Below, piece after piece: positions 52,201 through 62,509 of a DNA stretch of 64,000 bases (within the stretch, counting starts at the first letter, position 1; every line of letters starts with the position of its first letter). The notes under the pieces were generated by a model that was not told the origin of the DNA, did no database searches, and saw only the letters and a list, made by a program, of their open reading frames with translations. Origin of the DNA: Cydia pomonella (taxonomy: Eukaryota > Arthropoda > Insecta > Lepidoptera > Tortricidae); assembly GCF_033807575.1 (NCBI RefSeq), contig NC_084707.1, forward strand, positions 12,014,550 to 12,078,549, given 5' to 3'. The translations under genes were made by a program, and so were the position numbers.

Positions 52201-52848
52201 TGTTCTGACTAAGGATCTTGTTTTGTTGAAATTACTCAAAAGCTGCTTTTTGATGCCTGGCTTAATTAATTTTTCAATGGGTATTATCTAACAATCTATC
52301 AAATACATACAGGTAGTCTTTATCTGAATTGAAGGATCTCCCACTAAAATAATAGTAGGAAAGGAGTTTTATTCGATTAGGCAATTTTTTATGTTATTTG
52401 GTACAAAATGTATTGGAAGAAAAAATTTTACGTCATTGAACGATGTTTACGACGATTTTATGCAGTTTTTTTTTATGCGAGAGGTATAACTTTTCCTATT
52501 ATTAATAAATATGTATGTTCTTTAAGAAATTATACCCGTCGCACTGAAAAGGCAACCGAAAAGTTGACACTTTTTCTGAAAACTACGATTTTTCTTTCTA
52601 CGATTCTTTCGGAAATCCTTGTTTAAATAACATTATATAATAATTATAATACATATAAGTATATAACTTGTTGCTAAAATTATAAACATCTTGCAGATTA
52701 CTGGAAGAAGAAGGTCCAAGAATACAGTGAATGGTTAGAAGAAGATATGCAGTATCGCACTGACGAATCCAAGAGGGCCGGAAAAGCAAAAACAGCTGAA
52801 AGTATGTTCGGCGCTGAGGGTTCCTTCCGGCAACTTCAATTCGACTGA
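49263..52848 (+). CDS. CRAL-TRIO domain protein, alpha-tocopherol-transfer-protein-like (copy 1)
   Basis: Complete seven-exon gene: 49263-49401, 49832-49988, 50384-50513, 50799-50930, 51795-51905, 51985-52090 and 52697-52848 (TGA 52846-52848). This totals 927 nt, or 308 codons, the usual size of insect CRAL-TRIO proteins. All borders are GT-AG. The product opens MSVRPLPPVLAEKARKEL. The CRAL-TRIO N-lobe follows with DDQWLTTFLRSCKFSLERAK, then the lipid-binding fold with VSIIRPGKYDP, IMYLEDDDAV, the DLEGVTMGH segment and VEYGG near the end. The family binds small hydrophobic ligands (tocopherols, retinoids, phosphoinositides) in a cytosolic pocket. The actual ligand cannot be read from sequence. 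There is no signal peptide or membrane segment. The canonical LPxEYGG has Thr instead of Pro here (LTVEYGG). The gene lies 713 bp upstream of a paralogue with the same layout. Confidence 0.95.
50129..50317. repeat. GGGCCTGTTTCAC-ended MITE (CRAL-TRIO copy 1 intron 2)
   Basis: The left end GGGCCTGTTTCACGATGTACAAG is the inverted match of CTTGGACATTGTGAAACAGGCC. A small hairpin (TTAGCAC...GTGCTAA) is inside. It accounts for about half of this intron. Confidence 0.8.
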
Positions 52849-52977
52849 TTGAAAAATACTCTTTTATCTTTTTTTTCTCACTATCTTTCTCTCTCCTTGT
52901 CATTTTTTATCCCCATCGGATGGTGGGGTTCTACCTTCCTTATCTTCTAATGCCATACTTCAATCAATTTCTTTTTG

Positions 52978-52983
52978 AATAAA
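52978..52983 (+). promoter_or_regulatory. Polyadenylation signal of CRAL-TRIO copy 1
   Basis: AATAAA lies 130 bp after the stop codon at 52848 and is followed by an A-rich stretch. It is a sensible 3' end for copy 1, 580 bp before the start of copy 2. Confidence 0.6.
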
Positions 52984-53561
52984 TATTGTTTATATCATGA
53001 AAAAAAAACAAAGAAGTAATTGATGTTTATTTTACCTAACCTACCTAATTTTGTTATTTTAAAATGAAAAAATAATTGTAGTTCGGATTTAAATTATTAC
53101 AAAAATATCGGCGCAGGTAACTACCTAAAAGGTAATACGTTATTTTAAGTCAATTATAGTCAAAAATTGACTTTGAATCTTACAGATTTTGTTTCTCCCG
53201 TGATGGATTTACGGAGTTATATTTCTTCAAAATACTTAATTCAATGTTTTTATTGCATGATCTCTATAAGTGGCACATTCTAAGTACTAGGGTAAATTCT
53301 AAATATTAGGGTATAGCTCGTGTCATCCACCATGACGAGCAGATTTGTCAAATTTAACTTTTAATAGCATCACACGATCTATAGTCGTTCAAGGCTTATA
53401 ATAAAAAAAACCTATACACTACAATCGACAACTCTGATAACACGTTGATATATACAAGTTTAATAGCGATATATTATCAGAAAAATACTAATCAGTGTGA
53501 TAATATTAATTTGGGGGATTTATAATAATTAGAACCAAATGTTAATCGTCTGCTTTTAAAG

Positions 53562-56500
53562 ATGGCGGTTCGACCTTTGTCTCCGGAATTGGCGGAAAAA
53601 GCACGTTTAGAACTAAACGAAGATCCTAAAAAACTTGAAGATGGAATACAACATCTCAAGGAATGGATTGTTAAGCAGCCACACTTACGTGCCAGAACCG
53701 GTGAGTTTGGATTACTTTGGATTATGATAATGAAGTTGATAATGATAACTACTTACTATTTTTTCAATTTTTATTATGTTACCTACTGTTCCATAAAATT
53801 TTTGCCGTCAATGTCTGGAAAGCAATATTTGAAACAGTAGGTAAATATACTCGTAGGTATCGCAATTGAATAATTTACGTACAGATAAAATTTAACAGTA
53901 CCTTCTTACAATGAACCCCTTTCCTGAGCTACTAAAATAATCTTATAATCTGTGTTATTAAAGTTGACTGGTAGAGAATGCCTTATAGTATTACGTCTGT
54001 CCATTGTACGATAAAATATGTATTATATATGAGGTTTTCCCGAGGGGCTACAGTATGGGGTTCTTCAAAAAAGGAGTGTACAGGTTTTTAAAGGGTCGGC
54101 AACGCGCATGTAATGCCTCTGGTGTTGCAGGCGTCCATAGGCTACGGTGACTGCTTACCATCAGGCGGGCCGTATGCTTGTTTGCCACCGTCGTGGTATT
54201 AAAAAAAAAAATATACTTACGATTTTCTTTTGTACAATAAAGATTAAATCAATAGTAGGTAAATAGACGAAACACCGTAAATGTACCTTAACGCAAAACT
54301 TTTATGTCTTGTATTTATTTTATTATGGTGAATATGAATTATTTACTGTGTTACACCTATGTTTATGCCTAAAATGTTTTTAAGATGATCAATGGTTGGC
54401 TACATTTCTGAGGGGATGCAAATTTAGTCTTGAGCGAGCAAAAGAGAAAATTGATCTAAATTACTCATCGAGGAGTACTGCCCCCGAACTTTATACTATA
54501 AACCACAGAAATCCTAAGTTTAAAGAGATTTTGAATTTAGGGTAAGTACGTATTATTGAACACCATAACTTAACTTCCAAGACCGTCCTGGTTTATTTCA
54601 TGATATCACACTGGACCGCCTTATTTAGAGAAAATGATTTGCTTTTGTTTTGCTACATTTTGCAACGTATTCATTCATGGGCCATTCCATTACATTTAAT
54701 TTGATTAAATTATGTGACCTCGTATGACATTTGTACTAACCTGTCAATAATGTTAATGCTTTTGTGTATTCTGTTTTAGCTCCGGTCTCGTTTTACCCAA
54801 ATCACTGAAGCCCACAGATCCAAGAGTAATATTAATTAGGCCGGGTGCATATGATCCCGCCAAATATTCTCTGACTGATATTATGTCAGTTATGGGTACT
54901 ATAATGCGGGTAGGTATATCAGTTTAAGGTTTACATTTATTCTAGCTATTGCAAAATATTTATGATCGACAGGGAAAAAATGCTTTCGTATTTTTTTTAC
55001 AACCGATTATCAATATTATCATAAAAATTTGTGGGCAGGTTCGATATGGTTTTTTTTGTAATTTTTTTTATATGGTGAAGCCTTTAGGCTTTATAGGTCT
55101 ACAGCTCACAGAGCCTCTAGTTATGGGTATTTCATTTTCAGATAATGTATGTAGAAGACGATGCGTTTGTGGTGTGCGGCGGGGTAAATATAATGGATTT
55201 ACAGGGAGCGACTATGGCTCATGCTGCACAGGCCTCGCCGGCTATGATGAAGAAAATGGCTGTTCTTGGCCAGGTAATGCGTCATTGGTCTAAGATTAAC
55301 AGTGATCTACAGAAATAGTACATAGTGATACAAGTGTGTTAAGTTGGACATTACACACGAGGCGATATTGTGCGCGCGAGCTGCAATAAGAAAGTCCATG
55401 TGTGTAATGACCATAGCACACGCGTTTCATACGACGTTTTTCAACACACTGGCGAGGAAAAAAGAAACTTTCATATTAATCAAATGTTAATTATTAAATC
55501 GTTTAGTGTGTTGTGTTGCATCTGGCTCCCGCCGATCCACGTTGTAAAATCTACTCGACCAATTTAAGAAGGCTCGGTTTCCATACATATTATTACCAAT
55601 CATTAACCTTTTTAACTCAGTCGGATAATATAATGAAAAACACGAGTGTTATAATATACAGAAAAAGCACGCGTGTTTAATATCTAGAATTATGAGCGAA
55701 AAATCGGTGGAATAAAAAGGCCGTTTTGAGCAAGTGTGTTGAAAAAGAAATAAAAAACAGCAGCTTAAAAAAAGTGTGATTGCAATACATTTTCGTGAAA
55801 ATAATTATGAGAGTACTTAAAATACCTATCCTATAAAAAATCAGCTAGCCAATCCTATGTATTACGTATCGCAACCAGTTTATGAACAGAGATATTTGAT
55901 ATATGGAATATTAGCAAACGAAAATAAACATAAATTGTGTGTATTCTTTAATTTCAGGATGCTGCCCCCACTCGCATAAAAGGTTCTCATTATTTAAACA
56001 CACCTCCAGGGTTCGAAACTATTCTCAACATCGGTAAATCATTCCTCAACGAAAAGAACAGAAACAGGGTGCGTAAATCTACTGCCTATACAATTATTGT
56101 GATATTGATAATTAACGTGAGGTAAGGTAAGGTTTAAAATTAAAAAACCGACCAAAATGTACGCCCGTTTATAAATATACACTGTGGCAGGTTCCGTGCC
56201 TTCAATTTCATAAAATACAAAAACCGACCAAGTGCGTGTTTGGCCACGCATATTGAGATCTTCGTGCTTCATTGGATATAAAAAAGGCAAACAATAAAAA
56301 AAAGCGTACCTTCGCGGTATTTAGGTCCTTTAAATAAGAAGATAAGTTTTAGAAAAACTCATTGATGGCTATTTCCTTAAACTTTTTAAATATTTTTTGG
56401 AAGACCGGTTCAAAAGTTACACAGGGACACATTTTTTGGACGTCTGAAACGGCTATTTTCAAAGACGTTTATACCTTGTTGTTTTTGAAGATGTGTCAAA

Positions 56501-59500
56501 TGATGTATTATACAGATTTCTAACGATATTTTTTATTGCTTTTTGTCACATTTACATGTTATGCAGGGCCCCCCTAAAATATATTTTCTTAAGTTAGACT
56601 TCTAAATTAAATAACGGCTCAAGAAATACATCTATGTTCCAATCATAAAGCTTATAGTTTTCGAGTAAAATAGCTGTGACATACGAACAGACAGACGGAC
56701 GGAAGGACATGACGAAACTAAAAGGGTTCCGTTTTTGCCATTTTGGTTGAGAGCGAAGAGTCGTGTAGAAATAAAAAAAATCTAAATAAAAAAAATCGCC
56801 CAAGAGTATGTCAGGCCATGCTCAGTGTAGGCTTTCGTAGTTACCATTCTATCAGAACAGGCCAAATGGGGGCTATTAATTAGCAAAATATCATGTAGAT
56901 ACATTATAAGCATAAAAGGAGTACCTTTGCAGCACTTTGTACGTGTTTTTACTAAGAAGAGAAGATTTTTTATAATAACTGAAAAACGAGTAGACCCATC
57001 ATATTCGCTATAGGTTTCATTGAAAGTATTTACTTAGCTTTTTTTTCGCAATTTTTTTCATATATTTTGGACCCTTGGTTCATGGACACATATTTTTTTC
57101 TTTCGGAGCGACTCTTTCTGGAAATATTAACTTTATCAAAAAATGGTTTCCGGAGACCTTTATTTGTTTTGAAAGACCTATCCAAAGATACCTCACACTA
57201 TTGGGTCAAAGCAAAAAAAACATTTGTATGGGAGTATCCTACATTTTTTGTAGTGTTTTTCCGTTCTGTCACCATGAATAATTTATGTACCCATGCCAAA
57301 TTGAATAAGTATATAGATAGTTATGTTGCAGCTTTCTAGCACTAACGATCACGAAGCAAACCCGCGGACGAATGGACAGACGGACATGGCGAAACTATAA
57401 GAGTTTCTAGTAGTCATCACGATACACGTGTTACACGCTGACACGGGTACCCGTGTTCTTAAGCCCGGCGGTACTAAGAACCCGAACTACACGAACCCGC
57501 CCAGATTCAGAAATGTTTACACGGGTACCCGCGTACACGGGTACACGGATACACGAAATAACGGATCTTATTTACCCGCGGGTTCAACCCTTCATTTTCG
57601 TGTAGCAGAGATTTGTGCTATGAAGAGATACGATTGAATATAAGAGAGATTAGTAACATTCAATTACTTTGCAGTTTTACCGGATTGATTGGTAATGTCA
57701 ATAATAACGTACGTAGACTTTGTTTCAACAATTCATATGTTTTGCTTTACTCTAAATGAGATTAATATTAACAATATCTTAGTAACCGCTGACTTCATTG
57801 ATATCACTGATATCAATAATTATCTAACTAAGACAAAAGTATAGATAGTTATGTTTACTGAAACTACCATGAACGGGATGATAACAAAATGGGATTAAGT
57901 ATTTTAAATGGCCATATCCTGTGCAAAACAAAATACATGACATGGATAATAAACAAAGTGCAGGTGTTTCATTCAATAGAACGTGTTTTTTTACATCATG
58001 CGTTGGCACTTTTGGTCTTATCTCTTTGTGATAAGATCAACACATCTGCAAAAAAATACAACAAGTAACCCTTCAGGTAGGATTATTCCTTTATTTTGTT
58101 GCCGCGCGGCACTAAAACGCATTTTACTAATGACGGAGACAGCAAACAATGAATAATATCTATGGTTAATATTTATAAAGTGATTCATAGAACTTTAGTT
58201 AGACTCCAGTTAAATTGGTATAACATAACACAGTATCAATCACATTGAAAATCCGATAAAACAGTTAAACAATCGGAGTTCCTGAACCTGAATCTATGTT
58301 TTATTTAAAGCTATACATGACATCAATCTCCGCTACACGGCAAGGACGGATTAGACCCGCGTGTATTTAAGGTCCGTTCCGCCGTGTACATGGGTACACG
58401 GATACATGGATCTTAATTACACGTGAACCCGACTACACGTATAGAACGGGTAAGAAAACCATGTACGTGTAGTTAGGAAACGGGTACCGAACACGTGTAC
58501 ACGAAACCCGGACACGACCGCGAGCCCTAGTTTCTAGGTGACTACGTAACCCTAAAAAGAAACCAAGTGACTCGGTTGTTAGATTAATGTGGTACAACAT
58601 CTTGTATATCTATGCAGGCGCGGATACAAGATTTGGCTTAGGGGGGGGGGGGGGGGCATTTTGAGAAAATCATATATGTTTGCACAGAAAATAAGGTAAA
58701 AAAAAAATGTTTTTTCGTTAGTAAGTACTATATTCCTATACTATATTTACAATATTTACAAAATTACATATAATATTATTTTAATATATTTACAAAATTA
58801 AATATTAAACTCTAATTTGCGGTTTGATTTAGCGAATTTCGTGATAACTTCCTCCACGTCTATAGGTATGTGCCTGTGTATGTGCATAAGCGCCAGGCCG
58901 AGGAGACGGGTTTCCTTCATTGTGGCTCTCAAGTACGTCTTGAGACGCCGCAATGAAGAAAACGATCTCTCGGCCGATGCATTAGTCACAGGCAATGTCG
59001 CAAGAATACATATAAAATTGTACACAATCGGGAATGCGTCTTTATTGCATCCGGCCAAGATGTCCACTGCTGTGGCTGGCAGCTCTTGCTCTCGCTCTTT
59101 ATGTTGTTTCCATTTAACTCGCCACAGCAACATTTCGTCTTTTAGTAGCTGCGAAGCAACACCTCTATCCAGATCTAAAAGACGTCCAAAACGCTCGAGG
59201 AGGAACTGTATGGATTTCACATCCTCCTCAGGAGAATTTTTAATAATGTTCTCGGGAATCAAAACCGTCAAGTGAAATGTGTCTAAGGTTTCTGTGGAAA
59301 ACCTTTGTCGTAAATCTGTGAGGACATAGTCGAGCAATGGTACATAGATTGCGACCCGGTAGTATTCCTCGGCTGAATTAGTTTGGTGATTGGCACGATA
59401 AATTTGGCGTCCACCACCGCGAGGAATTCGAGGAACATTCAGTTCTACGCCCAGTTGCTCGGCTATATCTTTTGCACGCTGCCAGACGCTGTTGAAGCTT

Positions 59501-61739
59501 GTGTCTATATTTTCGCGGCGACTGGCAAGAATAGAAATTGTGTTATTTACTTGCATGGCACTATCATTAAGATCGAGTACTGTTTTCTGAAGTATTTTGC
59601 TTAATGACTGTGTAAGAGACAGGACATCACTTAGACACAACACTGACACTATAAATTGTTGATTAGTCAAAGTTGTCACTAAGGATGCCGCCTTGCCAGC
59701 CTTTATGCAAAAATATTCCCATTTTACTCCGAATCGAAGTTCAAAAACTAGCTCACCATCGTAGACGTAGATTACCTACGAGATATGGTAGGTAGGTAGC
59801 GATGATGGTACTAATAACTGCCTAAAGTTCTGTTTGTCTTCACTGAACTAACTAAACTGCACGGAAGTTAAGTTTTCTTTCACAATCACAAAGTTTTCAC
59901 TGCAGCAACAAATGACAGTCACAACACAACACAATAGACGTGAAGTTCGTTCGAGTGAAGCGGACGGGCGGCCGGCCGGCGCGCGGCGCTCGATCGCCCT
60001 CGCTTTCGCGCCAAAATATACCTATTGACTCACGTCACGACTCGCGCCTCGCGCCGCGGCAGAGCCCGATTAAACGTAGGTATTTTCTTGCAGAAAGGCC
60101 CGAAAGCGGAATTGTAGGTACCTCAAGGTAGTTCTGTAGGTAGATAATTTGATAGGATAAAATAATAGTTCAAAGTTGGTAAAAAATAAAATTTACTCAA
60201 TTTAGTAATGTGAGAGCCAGGGTTTTAGGGGGGGGCCATTGCCCCTATGGCCCCCCCCTTGTATCCGCGCCTGTATCTATGAAATTATGTCATTGGTGGA
60301 ACGGCCTAGTCACGTGTTTTTTTTTATTTATATTATTTTAATCTCTACACCTCTCTTAACCAAAAGGGCACAATGTACATTATTTAAGTTTTGAATGAAA
60401 TTGACTTTGTTTCAAATAATAACCGTATATACCAATTTATACATTTGTTGTTAAAACTGATGGGTTTTCATTTCAGTTGCACGTGCACAACAAAGATTTC
60501 GAATCGCTATATAAGCACGTGCCTCAAGAGGTCCTACCCGCGGAGTACGGAGGACACGGAGGGACTTTCCAGGAAATTATAGGTTAGTTTCTAATGGATG
60601 TCTACCCTGCACTGCTGAGTACGACAGTATGAACGTCGTCAAATAAAGCTATGCCGGCTCTAACCCTACACCTCTGACCCGAAACTATTTAAATCCCGTC
60701 TAAATTGTAGGAGGGTATCCCAATGTGGGACCGGCAAGAAACTCGGGGGGACATATCTTTTCAAAACATTAAATCTTATTATATTGCTAACAAGTATTAA
60801 ATAAAAGAATACAATAAAAAAAAAAAAACGTAAATATTACTTATCTATAGGCTATCTAAATAGGCTTAGCACGCACTGCGATAAATTTCTTGCGGTCTCA
60901 GTCTAATTTCTTGCGATTTCAGTCTCAGTCAGTTGCAAGTGCGTGCGCTTATGAAGCATGTACGACTCGTACGCTATAAGTACTTTTTGCGGTTCTGAAA
61001 CCGCAAGAAATTAATCGCAGTGCGTTCTTAAGCTTTAGATATGTAAATTTTAGCTGAAATTAAAGAAAATCGAATTCTCGCGAATAGTGATCACGCTTCA
61101 CTCTGACATATTGATCATCAATAATTCTTCTCTGTCAGAGTAAAACGTAAAATTGACAGCGATTAATGTTTTCTTCTGTTTCGGTGGGAAACCTTACCTT
61201 CTCTTCCTCCTCGCGTTTGTCCCGGTATTTTGCCACGGTTCATGGGAGCCTGGGGTCCGCTTGGCAACTAATCCCGAGAATTGGCGTAGGCACTAGTTTT
61301 TACGAAAGCGACTGCCATCTGACCTTCCAACCCAGAGGGTAACTAGGCCTTATTGGGATCAGTCCGGACTGCAAGCCTTGCGATGTTTTCCTTCACCGAA
61401 AAGCGACTGGTAAATATCAAATGATATTTCGTACATAAGTTCCGAATAAGTCATTGGTACGAGCCGGGTTTGAATCCCCAACCTCCGGTTTGCAAGTCGC
61501 ACGCTCTTACCGCTAGGCCACCAGCGCTTCTATTCGTATCTTCTTAAGTACCATATTATTATTTTTCTTCTTTATTATGACATTTAGATTACTGGCAGAG
61601 GAAGGTCGAAGAGTACAGCGACTGGCTCGACGAGGACCTGAAGTACGGCACGGACGAAGCCAAGCGGCCCGGAAAACCCAAAACAGCCCAGGACATGTTC
61701 GGCATTGATGGCTCCTTCAGGCAATTGGAATTCGATTAA
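53562..61739 (+). CDS. CRAL-TRIO domain protein, alpha-tocopherol-transfer-protein-like (copy 2)
   Basis: Complete seven-exon gene: 53562-53700, 54385-54541, 54780-54909, 55142-55273, 55958-56068, 60477-60582 and 61588-61739 (TAA 61737-61739). Exon lengths are 139, 157, 130, 132, 111, 106 and 152 nt, identical to copy 1, giving 308 codons. The start context is AAAGATGG. Motifs are MAVRPLSPELAEKARLEL, DDQWLATFLRGCKFSLERAK, VILIRPGAYDP, IMYVEDDAFVV, the MDLQGATMAH segment and canonical LPAEYGGHGG. Exon 1 is about 70% identical to copy 1 by hand count (33 of 47 residues). The product is probably a cytosolic lipid-transfer protein with unknown ligand. Intron 5 (56069-60476) is swollen to about 4.4 kb by nested transposons, against 79 bp in copy 1. 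The reading frame is intact despite this. An RNA effect of the large intron is possible but not shown. Confidence 0.95.
54045..54215 (+). repeat. Dispersed lepidopteran repeat ('ccatcaggcgggcc' family) in copy 2 intron 1
   Basis: It contains 'gtcggcaacgcgcatgtaatgcctctggtgttgcaggcgtccataggctac' and 'tgactgcttaccatcaggcgggccgtatgcttgtttgccaccgtcgtggta', then poly-A. This very common lepidopteran module looks like the 3' end of a retroelement, but its class was not established here. Confidence 0.7.
56150..56735. repeat. 'agggttccgta' family dispersed repeat, copy in intron 5
   Basis: The segment runs from an AAACCGACCAA-type end to 'gacagacggacggaaggacatgacgaaactaaaagggttccg'. It shares ends and internal phrases with copies at 19.6, 30.9 and 56.8 kb. 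No coding capacity is seen. Confidence 0.7.
56785..58557. repeat. 'agggttccgta' family repeat, split by the 57411-58529 hAT element
   Basis: 56785-57410 matches the copy at 30.9-31.6 kb, including 'ctttcggagcga' and 'gacagacggacatggcgaaactataag'. The missing end resumes at 58530-58557 (CTAGGTGACTACGTAACCCTAAAAA) after the inserted hAT-type element. The split copy dates the insertion as later than this repeat. Confidence 0.75.
57411..58529. mobile_element. Non-autonomous hAT-type element with ACACGGGTAC subterminal repeats
   Basis: The element starts TAGTCATCACG and ends CGCGAGCCCTA. Its termini are weakly inverted (TAG.../...CTA). It is flanked by an exact 8-bp duplication, GTTTCTAG, at 57403-57410 and 58530-58537. 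Both ends are packed with variants of ACACGGGTACCCG and ACACGTGTAC (57426-57610 and 58320-58515), which looks like subterminal transposase-binding repeats. No transposase frame is present. It interrupts an older 'agggttccgta' repeat, whose tail resumes at 58538 (GTGACTACG...CCCTAAAAA). Confidence 0.85.
58798..59679 (-). pseudogene. hAT transposase, C-terminal part including dimerisation domain
   Basis: About 293 codons are open on the minus strand. The stop is at 58798-58800, and the frame remains open upstream to a TAG near 59775. The C-terminus carries the hATC dimerisation signature, LPVTNASAERSFSSLRRLK followed by TYLRATM. This is typical of transposases related to the 52-kDa repressor (P52rIPK/zinc-finger MYM-like) hAT group. 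No BED or THAP zinc finger and no clear N-terminal RNase-H half are visible. The listed first codon is GTG, and no convincing ATG opens the frame. The protein is therefore N-terminally truncated and unlikely to be active alone. The long open frame suggests a recent loss, or a missing 5' exon that I cannot see. Confidence 0.85.
60228..60258. repeat. G/C-run hairpin next to hAT right TIR
   Basis: An 8-G run plus CCAT (60228-60239) pairs exactly with ATGG plus an 8-C run (60247-60258) around a 7-nt loop. It abuts the right terminal repeat of the hAT element. A 16-G run sits at the same relative place at the left end. Confidence 0.85.
60865..61032. repeat. MITE (CRAL-TRIO copy 2 intron 6)
   Basis: CTTAGCACGCACTGCGATAA...TTTCTTGCGG pairs with CCGCAAGAAATTAATCGCAGTGCGTTCTTAAG. 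The left half also holds two internal 'ttcttgcg' direct repeats. Confidence 0.8.
61201..61528 (-). repeat. tRNA-derived SINE (family A), antisense, in CRAL-TRIO copy 2 intron 6
   Basis: This is the reverse-complement counterpart of the 44.9-kb SINE. It ends at 61528 with the tRNA head (ACCGCTAGGCCACCAGCGCT) and contains the same body (TTTACGAAAGCGACTGCCATC, GATGTTTTCCTTCACCGAAA). The head is slightly diverged at the B box. It lies 59 bp upstream of exon 7. Confidence 0.9.
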
Positions 61740-61989
61740 ACATCTCATTGCCATTTAACCATGGGCCCTTGCTTCGTTTTCGAGTGCAAAATTGGCAAGC
61801 TCGTGGTCTGGATTCGGCCTGCAGTATGCCAAAGTAGCAATGCGCCAAAGAGAATTTTATTAAACTGAAACTACGAGACACACATGTGGAAGACACTGTA
61901 TAAGCTGCTAAGCTACGCTGTATAATTTTTTTAGTTTTTACCTGCATTGGAAAAACCATGCAGAGACAATATGTTCGAAATTGGATAGA

Positions 61990-62506
61990 TTTGTGTTTGC
62001 CTTGAGAAAACTTATTAAAACAGTCTCGACAGAAGCTGCAATTACAGCCTACTACCGCCATGTGTCTTCTACTTTAAACTACGGTCTCCTACTCTGGGGG
62101 AACTCTGTACATGTCGAGGAAGCTTTTAAACTACAAAAAAATGCGTCCGCGTAACCGCAAATGCATGGATAACAGCCAGTTTCATGCAATATAATATTTT
62201 ACCTTTAGCATGCCATGTATACCAGAAAAGTTTGTCTGTTTGTCAAAGCTAATATGAAATATTTTAAGTTACGCTTTGATGTTTTTAAAGGAAATCAACG
62301 AACCCTACAAAAATCTGCTTTATCAACCTCCCTGTCATGCTGCCATTTATAAGCGTAATGCATGCAATATAATTATTGAAATATATACGAGTAGGTATTA
62401 AGCTGATCATATCAAATTATTGTATGATATAGAATTTAAGACAAAATTAACGAAATGGCTTCGGGAACATTGTTTCTACTCTGTTAAGGTGTATCTGAAC
62501 ATGTAA
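61990..62506 (+). pseudogene. Jockey-like LINE reverse-transcriptase ORF, decayed C-terminal tail
   Basis: The first frame (61990-62154) reads FALRKLIKTVSTEAA, then the conserved TLNYGLLLWGNS motif found downstream of the RT domain in jockey/CR1-type ORF2 proteins, and stops at TAA 62152. Matches continue in shifted frames: ILPLACHVYQKS, then FKTKLTKWLREHCFYSV, ending at TAA 62504-62506. Several frameshifts and stops make it a dead fragment. It lies 250 bp past the end of CRAL-TRIO copy 2 and may contribute to its 3' UTR. Confidence 0.8.
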
Positions 62507-62509
62507 ATA

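Larger units (their letters stand above)
58615..60273 (-). mobile_element. hAT DNA transposon with truncated transposase
   Basis: The ends are perfect 16-bp terminal inverted repeats: CAGGCGCGGATACAAG at 58615-58630 and its complement at 60258-60273. They are flanked by an exact 8-bp target duplication, TATCTATG, at 58607-58614 and 60274-60281. An 8-bp duplication and a CAG start are hallmarks of the hAT superfamily. Inside lie a 16-G run (58641-58656), a minus-strand transposase frame, a GC-rich segment at 59940-60060 and a hairpin beside the right end (60228-60258). The element is 1659 bp, short for an autonomous hAT, so it is probably an internally deleted copy. It sits inside intron 5 of CRAL-TRIO copy 2. 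Confidence 0.95.

Noticed and set aside
58817..59275. 152-codon plus-strand frame
   Set aside because: It is the antisense shadow of the hAT transposase frame.
59940..60131. 63-codon GC-rich plus-strand frame (MKFVRVKRTGGRPARGARSP...)
   Set aside because: It lies inside the hAT element in its GC-rich 5' part, is low complexity and Arg-rich, and opposes the transposase; probably the element's promoter region.
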